Positions 1 to 13,438 of a stretch of 64,000 nucleotides of DNA are shown here, piece by piece. The stretch's first letter is position 1; every line of letters starts with the position of its first letter. Source of the stretch: Zeugodacus cucurbitae. Lineage: Eukaryota > Arthropoda > Insecta > Diptera > Tephritidae. The notes beneath the pieces were generated by a model, which ran no database searches, had not been told where the DNA came from, and saw nothing but the letters and a program-made list of their open reading frames with translations. The stretch covers positions 77,904,719 through 77,968,718 of the forward strand of contig NC_071668.1 of NCBI RefSeq assembly GCF_028554725.1, read 5' to 3'. Made by a program: the position numbers and the translations under genes.

Positions 1-3000
1 GTTTTGGTTGTTTTTTTTTTATTTGGAACGTCAGACAAATGTAGAGAATATATTTGTTTTTTCGGCTTTTACTTTTTTCTGGTCAGCACTTGCCGTCAAT
101 TTTCATTTGATAAAAGTGTTTTGTTCGGTTTTCGCTTTGTTGCTGATTGGTTTGTGCTCATTTCACTTTTGGATTACCAAATGTGTCGATTTGTTGCATT
201 TTTATTGCGCAATATTGCAGATGTCATAGATTCCAGCAATTGTTGGCATTTCATTTTGGTTTTGAAAGGTTCGGACAGCTCGTCAATTTTTGGTGGAAAA
301 AGAAATTGCTTCTAATAAGAATTTGAGCAAAACTATCACTGAGATGGGACTAAATATGTCAGAGAGAATTGATATTTTTTAAATAAGAACATCTTTCTCA
401 ACCTCCTTCCTCTGGAAGCTTCGATTAGGTGCCAATCAGTATTGAAAAAAATCAGTACCCAAATTAAGAAATAATTGGAACAATTGCGTGCTATTCAAAT
501 ACGCTTGTCAGCCCTAGATTTTATCTCGTCTCAACTTAAAATGTATTTCTTTCAATTGAGTCTTACCCATCAACCCATATCTTTGAGTGCAGAACAACCA
601 GTCAACAAGACTATTGTATGACATAACACATGAGCGACATTAAAACCCTATTAAATGTCTGCACATTCCCAGGAATTGTGACAACTTTCGGTTAAGGACA
701 ACAAATAACAAGTAATGTAATAAAGACTCGGAAGTTAAAAGCCGTCAGAGCAACAAGCAGAAGCGTCAAAGTCAGCCCATAAAGCAAATGACTCTGAGCG
801 TGGAACTATCACAGACTCGGTATGACAGTTGAGAGGCGCCGAACAAACGCAAATTTGCACCGCTTCACACTTGACAAACGAGAAAATTACAAATGTGTTA
901 GCATGTCCTTTCAGCCGGTTAATAAAGTGCTTACTGAAAAAATTAGGAAAATAAGATGTCTGCATCATATGTGGAGTAGGAAAGGGATATCAAGCAATGT
1001 CAATTTGACAAAAGCCAGGAACAATAACCACATAACTTGTTTTTGTTCATTTTTTTCTACAATAAATCAGCTTAGTGGCTGTCGGCTGGAAACCCATTGT
1101 GAGGTAATTGAATGAGCACAAGAACCTTTTTTGTGGGCACACAGCCAATAGAGGAAGTGTTGTTGTGGTCGAGGTCGAGAACGTCGTCAGCGCTTTTAGG
1201 CATTTGCAATTGTAGTTGTGCATGTCGTGACCGGCTTTCAATAAGTTCCATCACATACTTGTTATAAGTTTCTGCTACCTTTGTACCTGGAACGTGAATG
1301 CTTACTTAGTGGTTAAGATTGCGTTTGAAAAATCAACAAACCGTAAAAGAAAACAACAAACGCACGCGCAAGCGTAAGCAAAACACAATAAAAGCCGAAA
1401 AGAATCAAGAAAGGGAAACTAAGAAGAGAAAAAAAAACAAAAACACGAAAGGGAAACAAAGCAAATAATAAAAAAATCATCATTCCACGAACCTCACCAG
1501 GAAATATGTGCACAAAAACTGATGAAGCCGGCTTTGCATGAAAATGCAAGGAAAAAACTGTCCGAAGAAACCAGTTTCTGTGCGTAATTTGAGCGCCTTA
1601 CCGCTGGTAGACGCTCCACGTTGAATGTGTGTGTGAGTCTTAAGTTTGTCTGAAACTGAAATCCAAACTGGTTTCAGTTTTTCGGGCGCACTTAGTTTAT
1701 TTTCTATTAAGACTACACGAAAGCCGGCCAGCAGAGTGAGTATGGTGGAAAGCAGGTCAAATAAGGAGATTTATTCACATTAAAAACTAAATCATAATAT
1801 GAATTTGGCTGGGATGTTAAAATTCTATAAACCTTACAACTGCTCTTACGCCTCATAAGTATGTATCTGACAGACATTTGAAAAGACACTTGGCTACATA
1901 CAAAGTTACTTAAGGATGGCAGTGTTCCTCTCGTTCGTTTTCAAGTATACGTCACTGTAACTCAAGTAACCCATTACTGTTTTAATGACCTTTTGTGCCC
2001 CTGACCCTTTTTATTTAGATTTTTTTTGGCCAAATGGTGTGTCGTGTTGTACAGAGTTGATTTCCTGCTATCATGTTTACTTATTATCAGCACTCATATA
2101 AAATAAAAGAACATGTACTCTATAGCGTTCTACAGCCCACACAGACAGCTTGTTTTTGCTTTCGCAGTTAATTGTCTTTTCATGCAGTGTTTTCACATGG
2201 CAAACACAAAGTTTATTGCCACGATCGTTGCAGCTGTTTTACGTATCGTATAACAGACCCCTAATTCCTCAGCTAATTCAATATCATCTAAGTGAATCGT
2301 GTGCGCTTCATCGATTTATTTGCATTCACTTATTATTTTTTTCGTTGTTATAGAATTACAACTTTGTCACGATTTAATTAAGCGGTCCAATATTATCATA
2401 CGATGAACCCTTGTACAAACAATAATGCATTTCACATGATTTTTAATGTGTTTACTCGTGATCTCGTTTTTGTCATAAAACCATGAAAGTGTAACGCTTT
2501 GTGTGACAGATTTGCCCGGAGTATTTTTATGAAGAGAAGCTAACTGAATATACTCACTTTATTAATAAATACTTTAAATATCGAATAACCAGAGCATTAG
2601 TAGTTAGTGGGCTTCAGATGAAGATGAAATTTCCCTGAAGATACATGCATGCATCACAACATTTGGTAACAACTTTGGATGTCAAACATATGTTCCATTT
2701 ATGCCTTGAGAAATTTTCCAAATTTTATACCAGTACTCTATTATTTTAGTGAGTGTTCTTTTCGTGCTCGCTTACTATAAAATGAGATAAAAGTTATACA
2801 GTCCACTTTATGGTTAGAGCACAGCCTACTTTTACTCTTCATAGTTTTCAGGTTAGGTCGAACCACCCGTCGATTACTCACCCTAGTACACAAAGCCCTT
2901 GAAGTAACTCTCAACAATCAACTTGCAATCATAAAACACTCAAAACTAATTGCCTTTTTGTGGCAGCAAGCGTAGCACTCAACTACTGAAGATTTTAGTT

Positions 3001-3434
3001 TAATAGCTTTTAATAACTTTATAATTACTAATGACCGTTATATGTGTGTAGGCGTTAAGATAAGAGCGTCAAACGTTTAACAGCTGGATATGTGCATTTG
3101 TATTTCATTTTAAAGATAGTTTTTGATTTTATCACATAATAAAAAGTGTTTCTTGAAATGTGGCCCTATTAGGCGGCTAGTTTATTATCTTATCAAAGAA
3201 ATCGCCGCGGGGGAAATCAATTATGTGCTGTCGTTGCGTGGGCAGACACGCTTCGCTATCTTTTATGTAGACATATGGTGTAAATATAGATAATAGAAAG
3301 CGCGGAAATCACTCAATGATGTTTTGTGTGTGTGTACTTTGGATATTTCGTTGTATATATGTAAATATATATATATATCTACTTATGTCATTTTAAAAAA
3401 ATACGCTTTGCGTTTCGCTGGCATAAAAATATAT
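1..3434. other. Non-coding stretch, no gene recognised
   Basis: The short open frames here have low-complexity, AT-driven composition and no recognisable domain. The stretch holds A-rich runs near 1425-1470 and a TA-rich simple repeat at about 3352-3380, just upstream of the tRNA-Leu gene. I see no mobile-element ends. Confidence 0.6.
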
Positions 3435-3558
3435 GTCAGGATGGCCGAGCGGTCTAAGGCGCCAGACTCAAGTGTAATAACTTGCCTGTAGTGATACGGG
3501 TTGTTTCGGAGCATTCTGGTCCTCTCTGAGGGCGTGGGTTCGAATCCCACTTCTGACA
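3435..3558 (+). tRNA. tRNA-Leu(CAA) with an intron
   Basis: A complete cloverleaf can be folded. The acceptor stem GTCAGGA (3435-3441) pairs with TTCTGAC (3551-3557), with discriminator A at 3558. Box A TGGCCGAGCGG and box B GGTTCGAATCC are both perfect. The anticodon stem CCAGA/TCTGG encloses the CAA anticodon at 3469-3471. A 41-nt intron (3473-3513) sits right after the base 3' of the anticodon, the usual position for eukaryotic tRNA introns, and Leu-CAA is a commonly intron-bearing insect tRNA. The long variable arm fits a class II leucine tRNA. The gene delivers leucine to UUG codons and is transcribed by RNA polymerase III from the internal boxes. Confidence 0.97.
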
Positions 3559-3562
3559 AGAA

Positions 3563-3569
3563 TTTTTTT
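3563..3569 (+). terminator. Pol III terminator of tRNA-Leu
   Basis: A run of seven T residues begins five bases after the discriminator base of the tRNA-Leu gene, the standard termination signal for RNA polymerase III. Confidence 0.85.
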
Positions 3570-6500
3570 ACAAAATATTTTTTAAAATTTAAATATTCCC
3601 GTTATAATTATTTAATAGTTAATCTTAAATTTAACTAATTTTGTAACTTAATTTTAATTTCACTCAATTTATGTGCTGCAATTTTCCTTATTTTAATATA
3701 GTTTACCGTTTTACATTTTCCCCTAAATATTTCTGCCCAAAATCTTCACAAAAAGGTTTACATTTTCGCTGAAACTCATCATAATTGCTTAATTAATTTC
3801 AATTCATAAACTCACGAATGCAATGCCAAAAGCCTTGACATTCCGTTTCACTCGTAATTCACTTAATTAGACAGTGAGTACGACGCGACATGAAATATTT
3901 TCAAACGAACAACGAAAAAGATAGGCAAAATATGCCACTAAATTGATTCTAATTTTTGCATGCTCCGTTTACCACAGTAACAACAACAACAATACAAACA
4001 AAATATTTGTGCTGTAATGAATGTCGAATGTTCGTAGTTTGCGTTCGCAGCAGAGTTGTCATTAAATTCGCTTTTGAATTTGCTCGCATTTGCAATGTCC
4101 ATTGCCGCATCCCCTCGCTGAGTTGCCGCACTTTTGTTTGGTAATTTTGTATACAAATTCCGGCAATTAGCATAACAATGCCGACTTTGTGCATTAATTT
4201 ATTTATATGTATATGTATATTTTTACTCTTTCGTCATCAGACAAACAGTTGGTATATAATAATATCTGTACCTCTTTGCACACTACTGTACATACTAATT
4301 TTTATGTTTTGCCATGTTTTTCGGTCTTTTCATAGTGCTTTACCAAAATGTATACCTTCTTTTGGAGTATTCTACATTTCGTAAAAACAATTCCGTTATA
4401 TACTCTCACTCTCAAAAATCATTCCAAAGCTTCGCTTCCAAAAAATATCGATTCCTATACAGGAAAATAGTTTTACTAAACCCACCTTTTCAAATTCTTA
4501 CATAAATCTCCACCATATTTCAACACATCATCGACTTGTGCCGCACCGCTTTGTTCGATTTCCGCGCTGTAACGGCGCCTAATGAGCCGTCACTCACAAT
4601 TGTCATTGTTTCAAGCGAGGCTGGGCTAAATTAAACCAACTAATTTATAAATACGCGAACCAAAGCACATGATTTTCACTTTCAGTACGGGTATAGAGTG
4701 CGTCTCTTAGAGGTGACGAGCGCCTAAAAGCTTTGGCTGCTTTGACTGACCCCTTTTTCATTGCAGCCTGGCTGTTGTTGCCCGCATATTGTTTTTCCAT
4801 TAAGGTTCATTTTACTTTTCAACGATTAGCTGCTCAACTGTTTTCTGCGCGTTTTTCTAGTCATTTACGGTATTTTTTTATAATTTTGTCTTTCATTGCT
4901 TCGCTTTATTTTGCTAAACTGCCATCAGTGTAATTATAAGACAATGATTGCGCAAGAAACAAAATGCGCTTGAAAAAGCAGTGAAAACAAAACGGTTTCG
5001 AAGTAACACACCCTGTATGATTGGAAGGTATGCAGAGACATAGCACTATAGCACACATAGTTAGCTCATGCTGCGGCACATACCTTTCCTTCATATTATC
5101 GCAGTCGCTGGCTAGTCGTTCATTTCATTCAATGGCTAGTTCGTCAAGCAATACGAGTATACTTAGGGAACAGTAGCTTTATTGTGCTGTCAGTTGTTTC
5201 TTTCGATGACTATTTATCATTTGATCTGTTCGAACTTCGAACTGATCGATTTTCAGCACTCACGAAACATCGACAAGTATTGTATGGCATTTGTTGCTAG
5301 CGTAATAATTTTTAATCAACTGGCAGGCGTAAAGTCATTGGCCGATGATTGAGTGTACTAATGGATCGGTTAGATGTGTATATACGTAGCGAAAACCCAA
5401 TATTATTTTCAATTGGCAGTCAATGTAATTACAAAGTGGCTTGGATAGCAAAGTACAATGAAGGTTGCTAACCTATTTATAGTAGATGTATTATTATTAT
5501 ATGGAAGGCAAGTATTTAGATAAATTGTTTTGTGAACTAAAAAATTATGATTTTGGGTCAAAAAGATTTTTAACCCTGAAAACAAGTCTGTTTCTCTAAT
5601 TAAAGTTTTCAGAATTTCGAGTACCGACTTCCGTCAAAATTATACCTGCCCGAAACTAACATTTTGCCGCTTCACATTGCACAAAGTCCATTAGCCAACC
5701 TAAGATCTCTCATACTAGACTATGAATTAACTCGGCGAACAACCGTTCACAAAAAAGCTTTGATGGCTCAATAGATAGATCTTTCCTATTATTTCATTTA
5801 TGGCCTAATTCTCTACGATTTCTCCAATGACAGTTGGAGGTTGTCAAAGTATTATTTGACAGCTAGAAAAATAAAAGTTCTATTGAAGGAGGCCACAAGG
5901 TTCCTAGACTATACTGAAATACAACTATGAACTTCCCAAAAATCTTGGTCAAAATAAATTTTTGTACTTCACTGGACTGCATGGCTTAAAATTGCTATTC
6001 GAGTTCTTTACATTATTCTAAGGGCAGTTTTGCACCAGAGAACTTATCCATGTGCAAGAGAAGCAACTCTATTTGTCATTGTTACACGGTCAGAGATTTT
6101 TACACAGAACTTCCTGCCGAATCAAATTTGTGTTCGCATGTTGTCAGAAAGTTCCTGTTGTTGTTCCTCCAATTTAGATTATTATTATTGTTCTTTTTTT
6201 TAACTTCAAGTTTGGATTAATTGCTGCGAGCACAAAACTCAAGTAGCAGTAAAACCATTATTCACGCTATCAGCTACGGTCGTCCACACACTTAACGCAA
6301 ATTAAGATGATAAAGCGGCTCCGCTTTTGAAATCCACGTTGTAATAATTCTATTATCATGAGTTTTTATTGTAGATGTTGTTGCTGTTGTTGTTGATGAC
6401 GGCACTTTTATTTCATTTCCTTTCATTTTTTACATCACTAATTTCCAGGCAGATAAATAATGGTTTAAAAAAAATGTCGATAATTAAATGTTAGGCATTA

Positions 6501-7171
6501 TTAATTGCTGTAATATGCGCAGATGAGGCAGTAAAAATAATTACACAAAACGCTTTGTAGTTAAAACATGCCATTAGAAGATGAAGAGCAAGAAGTGCTC
6601 GCAAGCCCATGGAATAGCAGAAATAAATAAGTATGAAGTGGCTTCGACTTGGTTCTTTGCGGGTGTATGCGCGAATTCAGAGTCTTGGAGTAAGTGTGAG
6701 TAGGTTGGTGTTCCAAAAGTTCATTGAATTAAAAACGTACTAAGATTACAAATGGTTTAATGGTAGCAAATAATTAGTTTAAACCATAATTCTGAATTTT
6801 TAGTTCAAAAGCTCGACATTTACACACTTAAGATAAAGTTACACCAGATAATGGAGTTATATTCATTATATTTGTATTATTAGTCAATTAATTAGAATAT
6901 AATCGAAGAACCTATAATAAAGCTCCTAGAGATTGGAAACATTGTAGAGAACCATGGCCTCCCATCGACAGTGTAATCTGTCGTAAGGTAATCTTATTTC
7001 TATCTTCTTTATCATGCCGAGAGATTTTCTAACCTAAAATTTTCAGATCAAATGGACTCTTTGCAATTAATGAAATTAATGAAATCCACATCCACTTAAT
7101 TCAGTATATTATTTTCCGTTCTTGCGATCTTTAACTCGATTTTAGTTGTTTTATAATACTTTCTCAAAATA
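3570..7171. other. Non-coding stretch with one possible core promoter
   Basis: I find no exon or domain here. The only regulatory-looking item is TATAAATA at 4646-4653, followed about 32 bases later by an initiator-like TCACTTTCAG (4676-4685) on the + strand, but no convincing coding exon follows within the next kilobase. The rest is AT-rich with short repeats. Confidence 0.4.
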
Positions 7172-7173
7172 TA

Positions 7174-7509
7174 TTAGGTTTACAACTTTTCTTCCGCCGT
7201 TTCCCAATAGGTGTCTCTAGGGTCAAGCACTGGTCGATTAAATCGATTTTTTTATATCGAATTTGGACATTTGTGTCAACATTAACCCAACAAAATATTT
7301 GTAGAGATCTGTTTGCATCCCAAACTTATTCTTAACTGAAAATGTCACTTTTTGAGCCGAATACTCGACATTTGCGGGAAATTTTGCTTTTCTTTTTTAA
7401 TTCCAAGAAAAGTGCGGCTGAGGCTCATCGACATTTGTAACCGTTTTTATACAAAAAAAAAACTTAAATTTACAAAAAAAAAACGGCTGAAGCAAAGTTG
7501 TAGACCTAA
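7174..7509 (+). mobile_element. Internally deleted mariner element (family 2)
   Basis: A 336-bp element lies between two TA dinucleotides (7172-7173 and 7510-7511). Its terminal inverted repeats are about 25 bp: TTAGGTTTACAACTTTTCTT at the left, and the right end reads TTAGGTCTACAACTTTGCTT in reverse complement. A start codon at 7342 opens a frame of about 31 residues (MSLFEPNTRHLREILLFFFN onward) that matches the start of the transposase frame of the copy at 62 kb. It then jumps into 3' UTR-like A-rich sequence just after a stop codon. It cannot make transposase. With both ends present it could have moved in trans as a MITE-like derivative. Family assignment rests on the end sequence, the TA target and the shared N-terminal peptide. 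Confidence 0.82.
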
Positions 7510-7511
7510 TA

Positions 7512-10500
7512 CTTTCAATTTTGCTCATCAGTTCGTAATTTTGTTTAATTATATTAAAATATTTAGCAAATTACTTCAATTAAAATCATTTTTCAACTCT
7601 CATTCCATTAGCGACTTTAAATTTTTCGAGCCTGCATTGCATCCAATAACCTCCTTTCGGTGAAAGAACTGTCACTTTGCATTAGCCCCACTTATGCACT
7701 CTCCTGATCGATATATACATATATATGTATATCTATATGTAAGTAGGTTCAACTTCGTGCATTCAACATACTTGTATAAACATCTATTTAGCTTCAATCA
7801 GGCTTGACTCAACTTTGTCCTCTCTCGTCGCTATGCACATAAAAGGCGAAATAAAGCACCGCTAGACGTTAGATCTACTACATATGTATAGTAAGCACGT
7901 TTGCACTCGCTTTATTTGTTCAGCGATGCAACGATGCCACCACCAGTTTTGCTGACCTATAAATGTAGAACCGGTATTTTTGCGCTAATTTGTTTTTTTT
8001 TTCTTCTCCATTTTACGACTTTTCCATTTGCATTTGTACAAAAACAAATAGGCAAAAGATTTTTCTAGTTTTTGTGAAAAGTGTCGGATAATCGCACGTT
8101 TGGCACTCTTTAGCCGGCGAATTATGGCGCTATTTCACGATTTGTGAATGCAAATTGAATTTATGGCGGCGATTGGTTTCAACTCATGCGAAAGTTGAGG
8201 TGGAACGAGATTTTATACTTTCGCTACTGTGCGGATACATTGTTGAGATTATTTGCAGAGAAGTTACTCGGCAACTAATGTTCGACAAGACCTGATTGAC
8301 CAAAAGTGAGAGGTAGAGAGATAAAAAGTCATATCGTGCGTTAATGAAAATTTTTGTTGGAAAAAATGAAGCTGATAAGAATAAGTGGCTTCAGGCTCGG
8401 GGCCAGGCGGAACGGGCATTCGTAAGTGGTTTGCAGAAATCCGTAAATAAGAGTGCCGATGAAGATAAGCGCTGTGGGCGTTCAATTTAACAATCGTTCA
8501 TGAAAGTCCTGTGGAAAGTCGGTGTGAACTCAAAATCGACCAAAAGAGAAAAAGAGAAATTGATTATACAGAATACTTTTCGAAGCTGTCCTATCAAAAG
8601 AACCTGGTTTTTGCAAAAGTGACTGTTATAGATCGTTATTGAAACCTTTGTATGTAGAAGAAGGAGAATTTTCATCCAAAGCTCCATAGTAGACCGCTTC
8701 CAATAGCCAACAAACATTTGACAAAATTATAATCTCTCAGCAACGAGTTGCCACCTTATTTGCAAAGCTTACTCAGAATATTAAAAACTGGCCCCATATT
8801 TATACCAGAAATTATAAATTTCGCAATGAAATTAACAGAACATTTAGCTGATAACTGTTGTATTTGTGCATATGTAAGTGTTAAACGTGCGCTATTGCCA
8901 CACCCAGCCAACTTCCTTCCGCACTTAGTTTTTGCACAATGACAGCTGTCAGGCCGCAGCAGCTTTGCTGTTTACAGGTGTTATTATTCATTGTATTTAA
9001 TTATATTTTGTTTGTCTTTTTTATGACCGTTTATTCTGCTGCTGCGGCCACTGACTGCTTTTTATGTGCCAATTTGTTTATTTACACACTAAGCGATGGT
9101 TATCGGCGCTGTTATGACTGCTGACATTTTAGTCGAGTCACAAGTTGAGTGGCATCACACCCAGTAGGAAATGTTATTATGATTTTGACACAGTCTCCTA
9201 TATTTTGTAAGGGTCTTATTATTATTGCAAGGTTTCGCTGGTTCTTCAATCTGGAAAATTTTAAATATTTTGTTTCCGTAGTCTATTTCCTTCACTCGAA
9301 AGTTTGCTGACACGCCTTATTTGCTCGCTCTATATAGTAAGAGCTCTCAATCAAGCTTGCTGCGGTCGCTTTGCTTCGGTTCTTATAAAATTCCCACAGT
9401 GTAGCGACAATCGGCCATTGCCCGTTGGTGTTGTTTACCAAGTATGCTGTATTTTTATTGCCTCCCACTCACATTTCACATATTTACACACTGATAAGCG
9501 TAATTAACTGCCACTCCAAGCGACGCTCTTCGTCAACTCCCCATTTTCGCTATTTGCCATTCGCCGCTCTTTTATCAGTTTACAAAATTACACGCATCAT
9601 ATGTGAAAATGTCAACACTTGTCAGTGTCAGCTACAAAAGTGTCAAATTTGACGCTCGCTTGCGTGACTGCTTTTCCACAAAGTGAACATGCGATCGAAA
9701 TTAAAAACAAAAATCTATAATTATTTAGCTTTTAAATGCTTTCCATTTACATCAATAAAATAATGATTTTCTCTTTTCTTTGCAGGTACGTAAACATTTG
9801 CAACATACTGGTTACAAATTATGCTGGCAGCTGTCAGATTTCTTGCAATAAAACGTAATTCCTCGTGACTGTAAGATCAAAAGGGGAATACAGTTTACTT
9901 TAACGCCGATGAACTCATTTTCAACGCCTAAATTACGCTATTATGGCTTTGCCAACAGTTCTTTAAGAGTTTGCTCGTAAAAATCTCTCAAATGAATTGC
10001 CATGTCAGTGGTAAGCTTTCCGCCCCCTGCAAGGCAAGCAAATTTCGACTTGCCACACACTTGCTCGCACACAGCTTGCAACATGAAACGCGCAAAATAG
10101 TCACACTCAAAATGTAATTATCACTGCTCCACTGATTTTATTAATATTATCGGTTTGATTGTCAAGCAAATACAAGCCGAGCCATGATGGCCTGGCCGGG
10201 CTGTTAATAATGGCGCCATCAATGCCATCAACACTCGCCTGCTGCGCCATCAGCACGCGGCATAAACAATAAAGCTTAATAAACTTGGTCGCCTTGTGGC
10301 TGATGGAATTGTGACATCATCGTCACCACAGTAAACAACGCCCTCGCACATCCTGGCCGCCCGGACGCAGTGTCTTGCGCCTGCTGTTGCAATGTTGCGT
10401 ATGTTGAGTGATGACAGGAAAATGCCAAAACTGTCTCTATATTTGTACGCATGCGGCAAATTTAATTAATTTCTTGTGGATGCTGCTGTGGTTTTCGGAA

Positions 10501-11155
10501 ATAGTTAAACATACGTGAACAATAAAATATTGATGGAGTAAATTTGAGTATGTCTATATATATATTTATGCATGCTTATCGATTCGAAATGTGATAAAGC
10601 AACGTGCACTATTGTATTATTTTATGGCAAACAAGCGTAAAAAGCGGGGTTTGTGCCAAGTGGGGGTGGGTGTCGGGGCGGCAGCTGCGAAATTATCTTT
10701 GTTTCCTCCTTGAATATTTATGTGATTAATATTTATTTATAAAAGTATTCGTGATAATTAGCAATTTATCTGTGTGAGCAGATAAGCTCTACATCGGGTA
10801 TATAGAACACGCAAATAAGCGTAGTGTATATATATTTTATTTCTGAACAACGCATGCAATAATTGCAACAGTTTTCATTGTTCGCGATTTATTTTTAAAT
10901 TTTATGATATCGTAACCCGGCAAATAGTACACAATTACGCTATACTTGTGGCTGTCTTGAGAGAAAGTCTACAAATTAAGGGTTTAAAATGGCAATTATT
11001 AAATAAATCTACTCATTCGATGGTGTGAAGATTAAGGAGTCGCCCATTTCTCCACTGAACTCTTAACCATACGAACAATAATACTTATGTGGACTACCTT
11101 ACACATATCATATACATAAATAGAAACCCTACATCTTGCGATGATTTATTTGACT
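7512..11155. other. Non-coding stretch; possible very old mariner remnant at 8.3-8.7 kb
   Basis: No gene is recognised. Around 8330-8500 the + strand reads, across frame breaks, peptides resembling the end of a mariner DNA-binding domain: RKWFAEIRK, then in another frame SADEDKRCGRS, like the WF..F..G...ED..R.GRP motif. Inverted ends could not be found, so this stays tentative. The remainder is AT-rich intergenic sequence. Confidence 0.35.
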
Positions 11156-11360
11156 TTATTGATGCAATAGACTTTTAAATCGCTCTACAGCTCCCTCCCT
11201 CCAAGCTACTCTGTCTTTTGCGGTCTCTCCCCAGATTTCCAGTCGGAGCATCTTCAGATCTTCGTTTAATTCTTCCTTCCATCTTGATCTTGACATTCCT
11301 CTTGCTCGCGTCCATTACCTTCTTTTGGGCTCTTGAATCATCCATCTCTACATTATAAGA
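11156..11360 (-). mobile_element. 3' end of a non-LTR retrotransposon (LINE) ORF
   Basis: On the minus strand a frame ending at the TAA at 11156-11158 reads RARGMSRSRWKEELNEDLKM followed by LRLEIWGETAKDRVAWREGA and ends in FKSLLHQ. The RG..R.RW...L..DL..L......A.DR..WR pattern is characteristic of the extreme C-terminus of insect LINE endonuclease/reverse-transcriptase proteins. Further upstream in the same frame are stop codons, so only a 5'-truncated, decayed tail remains. The clade (RTE, R1 or other) cannot be fixed from so short a piece. An AATAAA-containing stretch follows the stop codon. Confidence 0.6.
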
Positions 11361-11399
11361 TCTTAAAATGATTATTCCTAACATACTTGTTCAAGAAAA

Positions 11400-12991
11400 G
11401 GGATCAATGATTCAAAAAACATAGGATTTATTTGCTCTAGATGAAGAAACAATTCGAGGGTTCTATTAATCCAACTGAGCATTCGCGATAATGATGACTT
11501 CCACTATTCCACACTTCACACAATGATCTTCGAACAAAGTTATATTTACGTTCCATGCTCATCTTCCCCGAACACCATACATTTAACCCCATGCCATTCC
11601 TCATTCATTATTGAGATAAATTAATTCCATATATTTTATACATTCCAACTTTTTTATTTTCCTTCCAATAAAAATTTAATATCGATTTTTTGCAATTACT
11701 CGCTTATTGTGCAATTGCGTGTTTTCACGCCATCACCGATTATTGCTGACAGATTTCCTTTTAAAAAGCTCGTGAATAAATATGTGTTTTTAATTAAATT
11801 CACTCAGTTGAGCATTCACCTGAATTAACAACGTCATATCGAAATGAAAACATTTCCTTACCCCGGCGGAATGTATTAATAAAAAGTTCATGTCTGTGCG
11901 AGTATGTACGAATACAGGCGCCTGGAGTCCTCGTACATCCATAAGCAGTGGTTTAATGCAGTACATGCGCAACACTCCTGACACACGACACGCCACCTAC
12001 GCGACTAACTCGTAGGATTAACATAAATAAATCATAGCGCAAATATGACATGAGTGGCCAAATAGGATGCCCCGAAGGATATCCGTTGTACACTCACCCA
12101 CACACATACATACCCAGAGTCATCTTCAATTGCATGCTGAGACCGAGTTGCACACGTTAAAGGCATCCGAGTGGAGCTATGCAGACTCATATTATATGTG
12201 TGGGCATGCGTTTGGTGTGTAATTTAAATGGAATTCCGACGACCAGGGTCAAAACTTTCAACCCAATATATCACAACGGTACATATGTATACCTACAACA
12301 ACTTACATATATGAATGTGTTGTTGATGTCCATTTTTCGCGAGATTTATGTACATTAATTTTTCAAAAGCTTGTATTACACTCGCACCCAACTTCGTGTG
12401 CTCATCTTTATTTATTAATGGCGCGAAATTGTATTTCGTGTCCTTTTCCTGCAGTACAACACTGCGTATAGCCGAGTGTATCGTAAATGCTGTCGTCTGT
12501 GTTTATCCCAATCCTTTTGGATCCAACATTTTCAACAATGCGGAGCAGAGACTTTGGTGAAAAAATTTGACATTACTGCATTTATGGTAATTTTAAGCCA
12601 ATTTTAAAAGATAGTGTTAAAATACATACATCAGACGTTAAATTATGCAAAGTATGCAAAGCATGTGGCATCCAGTTCCACTCGAATCAACATCAACATC
12701 TGCATAACCATATAAATTGAGATGTTCCTGGAGAGCATGTAAATTTTATCTTCATGTAATGTGTGTAGGCGCCGTAATAACTACCGAAAATGCACCCAGA
12801 AATATGGCTGTCCTCATAATATATACCATAAATGACTGCTTACGCGCATTTTATTGCAGGCAATCCGAGAAGTATACTACACTTTTTGGCGCTTGTTTAT
12901 TTTATGTTAAAATGATTTTTATTGCATTACGTGAGCCAACAACAGACAGGTTGAATTTCTGGAGTAAAGTTAAATATTCAAACATTGTACG
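11400..12991. other. Non-coding stretch, no gene recognised
   Basis: AT-rich sequence with scattered ATG-started frames of under 100 residues and no domain-like peptide. No mobile-element ends were recognised between the LINE tail and the inverted-repeat element at 13 kb. Confidence 0.5.
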
Positions 12992-12993
12992 TA

Positions 12994-13436
12994 TAGGGTG
13001 TTTTTTCAGGGATATATAACTTCAAATTCAAATTTAAGATAAGCCACATCATCAATTGGCTAATATGTTGGCTTTAGTAGTTTATTGAGGTTTAAACATA
13101 ATTTCGAGTATATAACCATCGTTGGTATAAAGACCGTTCTATCGATCCCATTATGAAGCACTTATTATTGGATGCCTTTTCTCTCAAATACTGCATCGAA
13201 TATTTTTTAAGAAGTTATTAGCCCCAAGCTTTGTAGCTTCGTTACACAAAAACTCTAAGGGATTCATTTCATATGTGCTGACTGGAACATTGACAAGTAC
13301 AATTCGATATCATTCGGCCCCCAATAGTCTAAAATAATATTTTCAAGTACAGTATGGCGTATTGCTCGACAGTGGAATCTTTTGGTTCGTAGTAGCTTCC
13401 ATTTAGCTTTGAAATTCTGCCTCTAAAAACACCCTA
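12994..13436. mobile_element. TA-flanked inverted-repeat element (MITE-like)
   Basis: The left end reads TAGGGTGTTTTTTCAGG and the right end, in reverse complement, TAGGGTGTTTTTAGAGG. Each is preceded by a TA (12992-12993 and 13437-13438), as expected for a Tc1/mariner target duplication. The 443-bp interior has no usable frame. The GGGTG start resembles the ends of the mariner copies at 25 and 50 kb, so it may be a non-autonomous or decayed relative. Superfamily assignment is inference from ends and target site. Confidence 0.6.
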
Positions 13437-13438
13437 TA

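Noticed and set aside
4646..4690. TATAAATA with initiator-like sequence as a promoter
   Set aside because: Spacing is acceptable but no coding exon or transcript-like feature follows; mentioned only within the intergenic entry.
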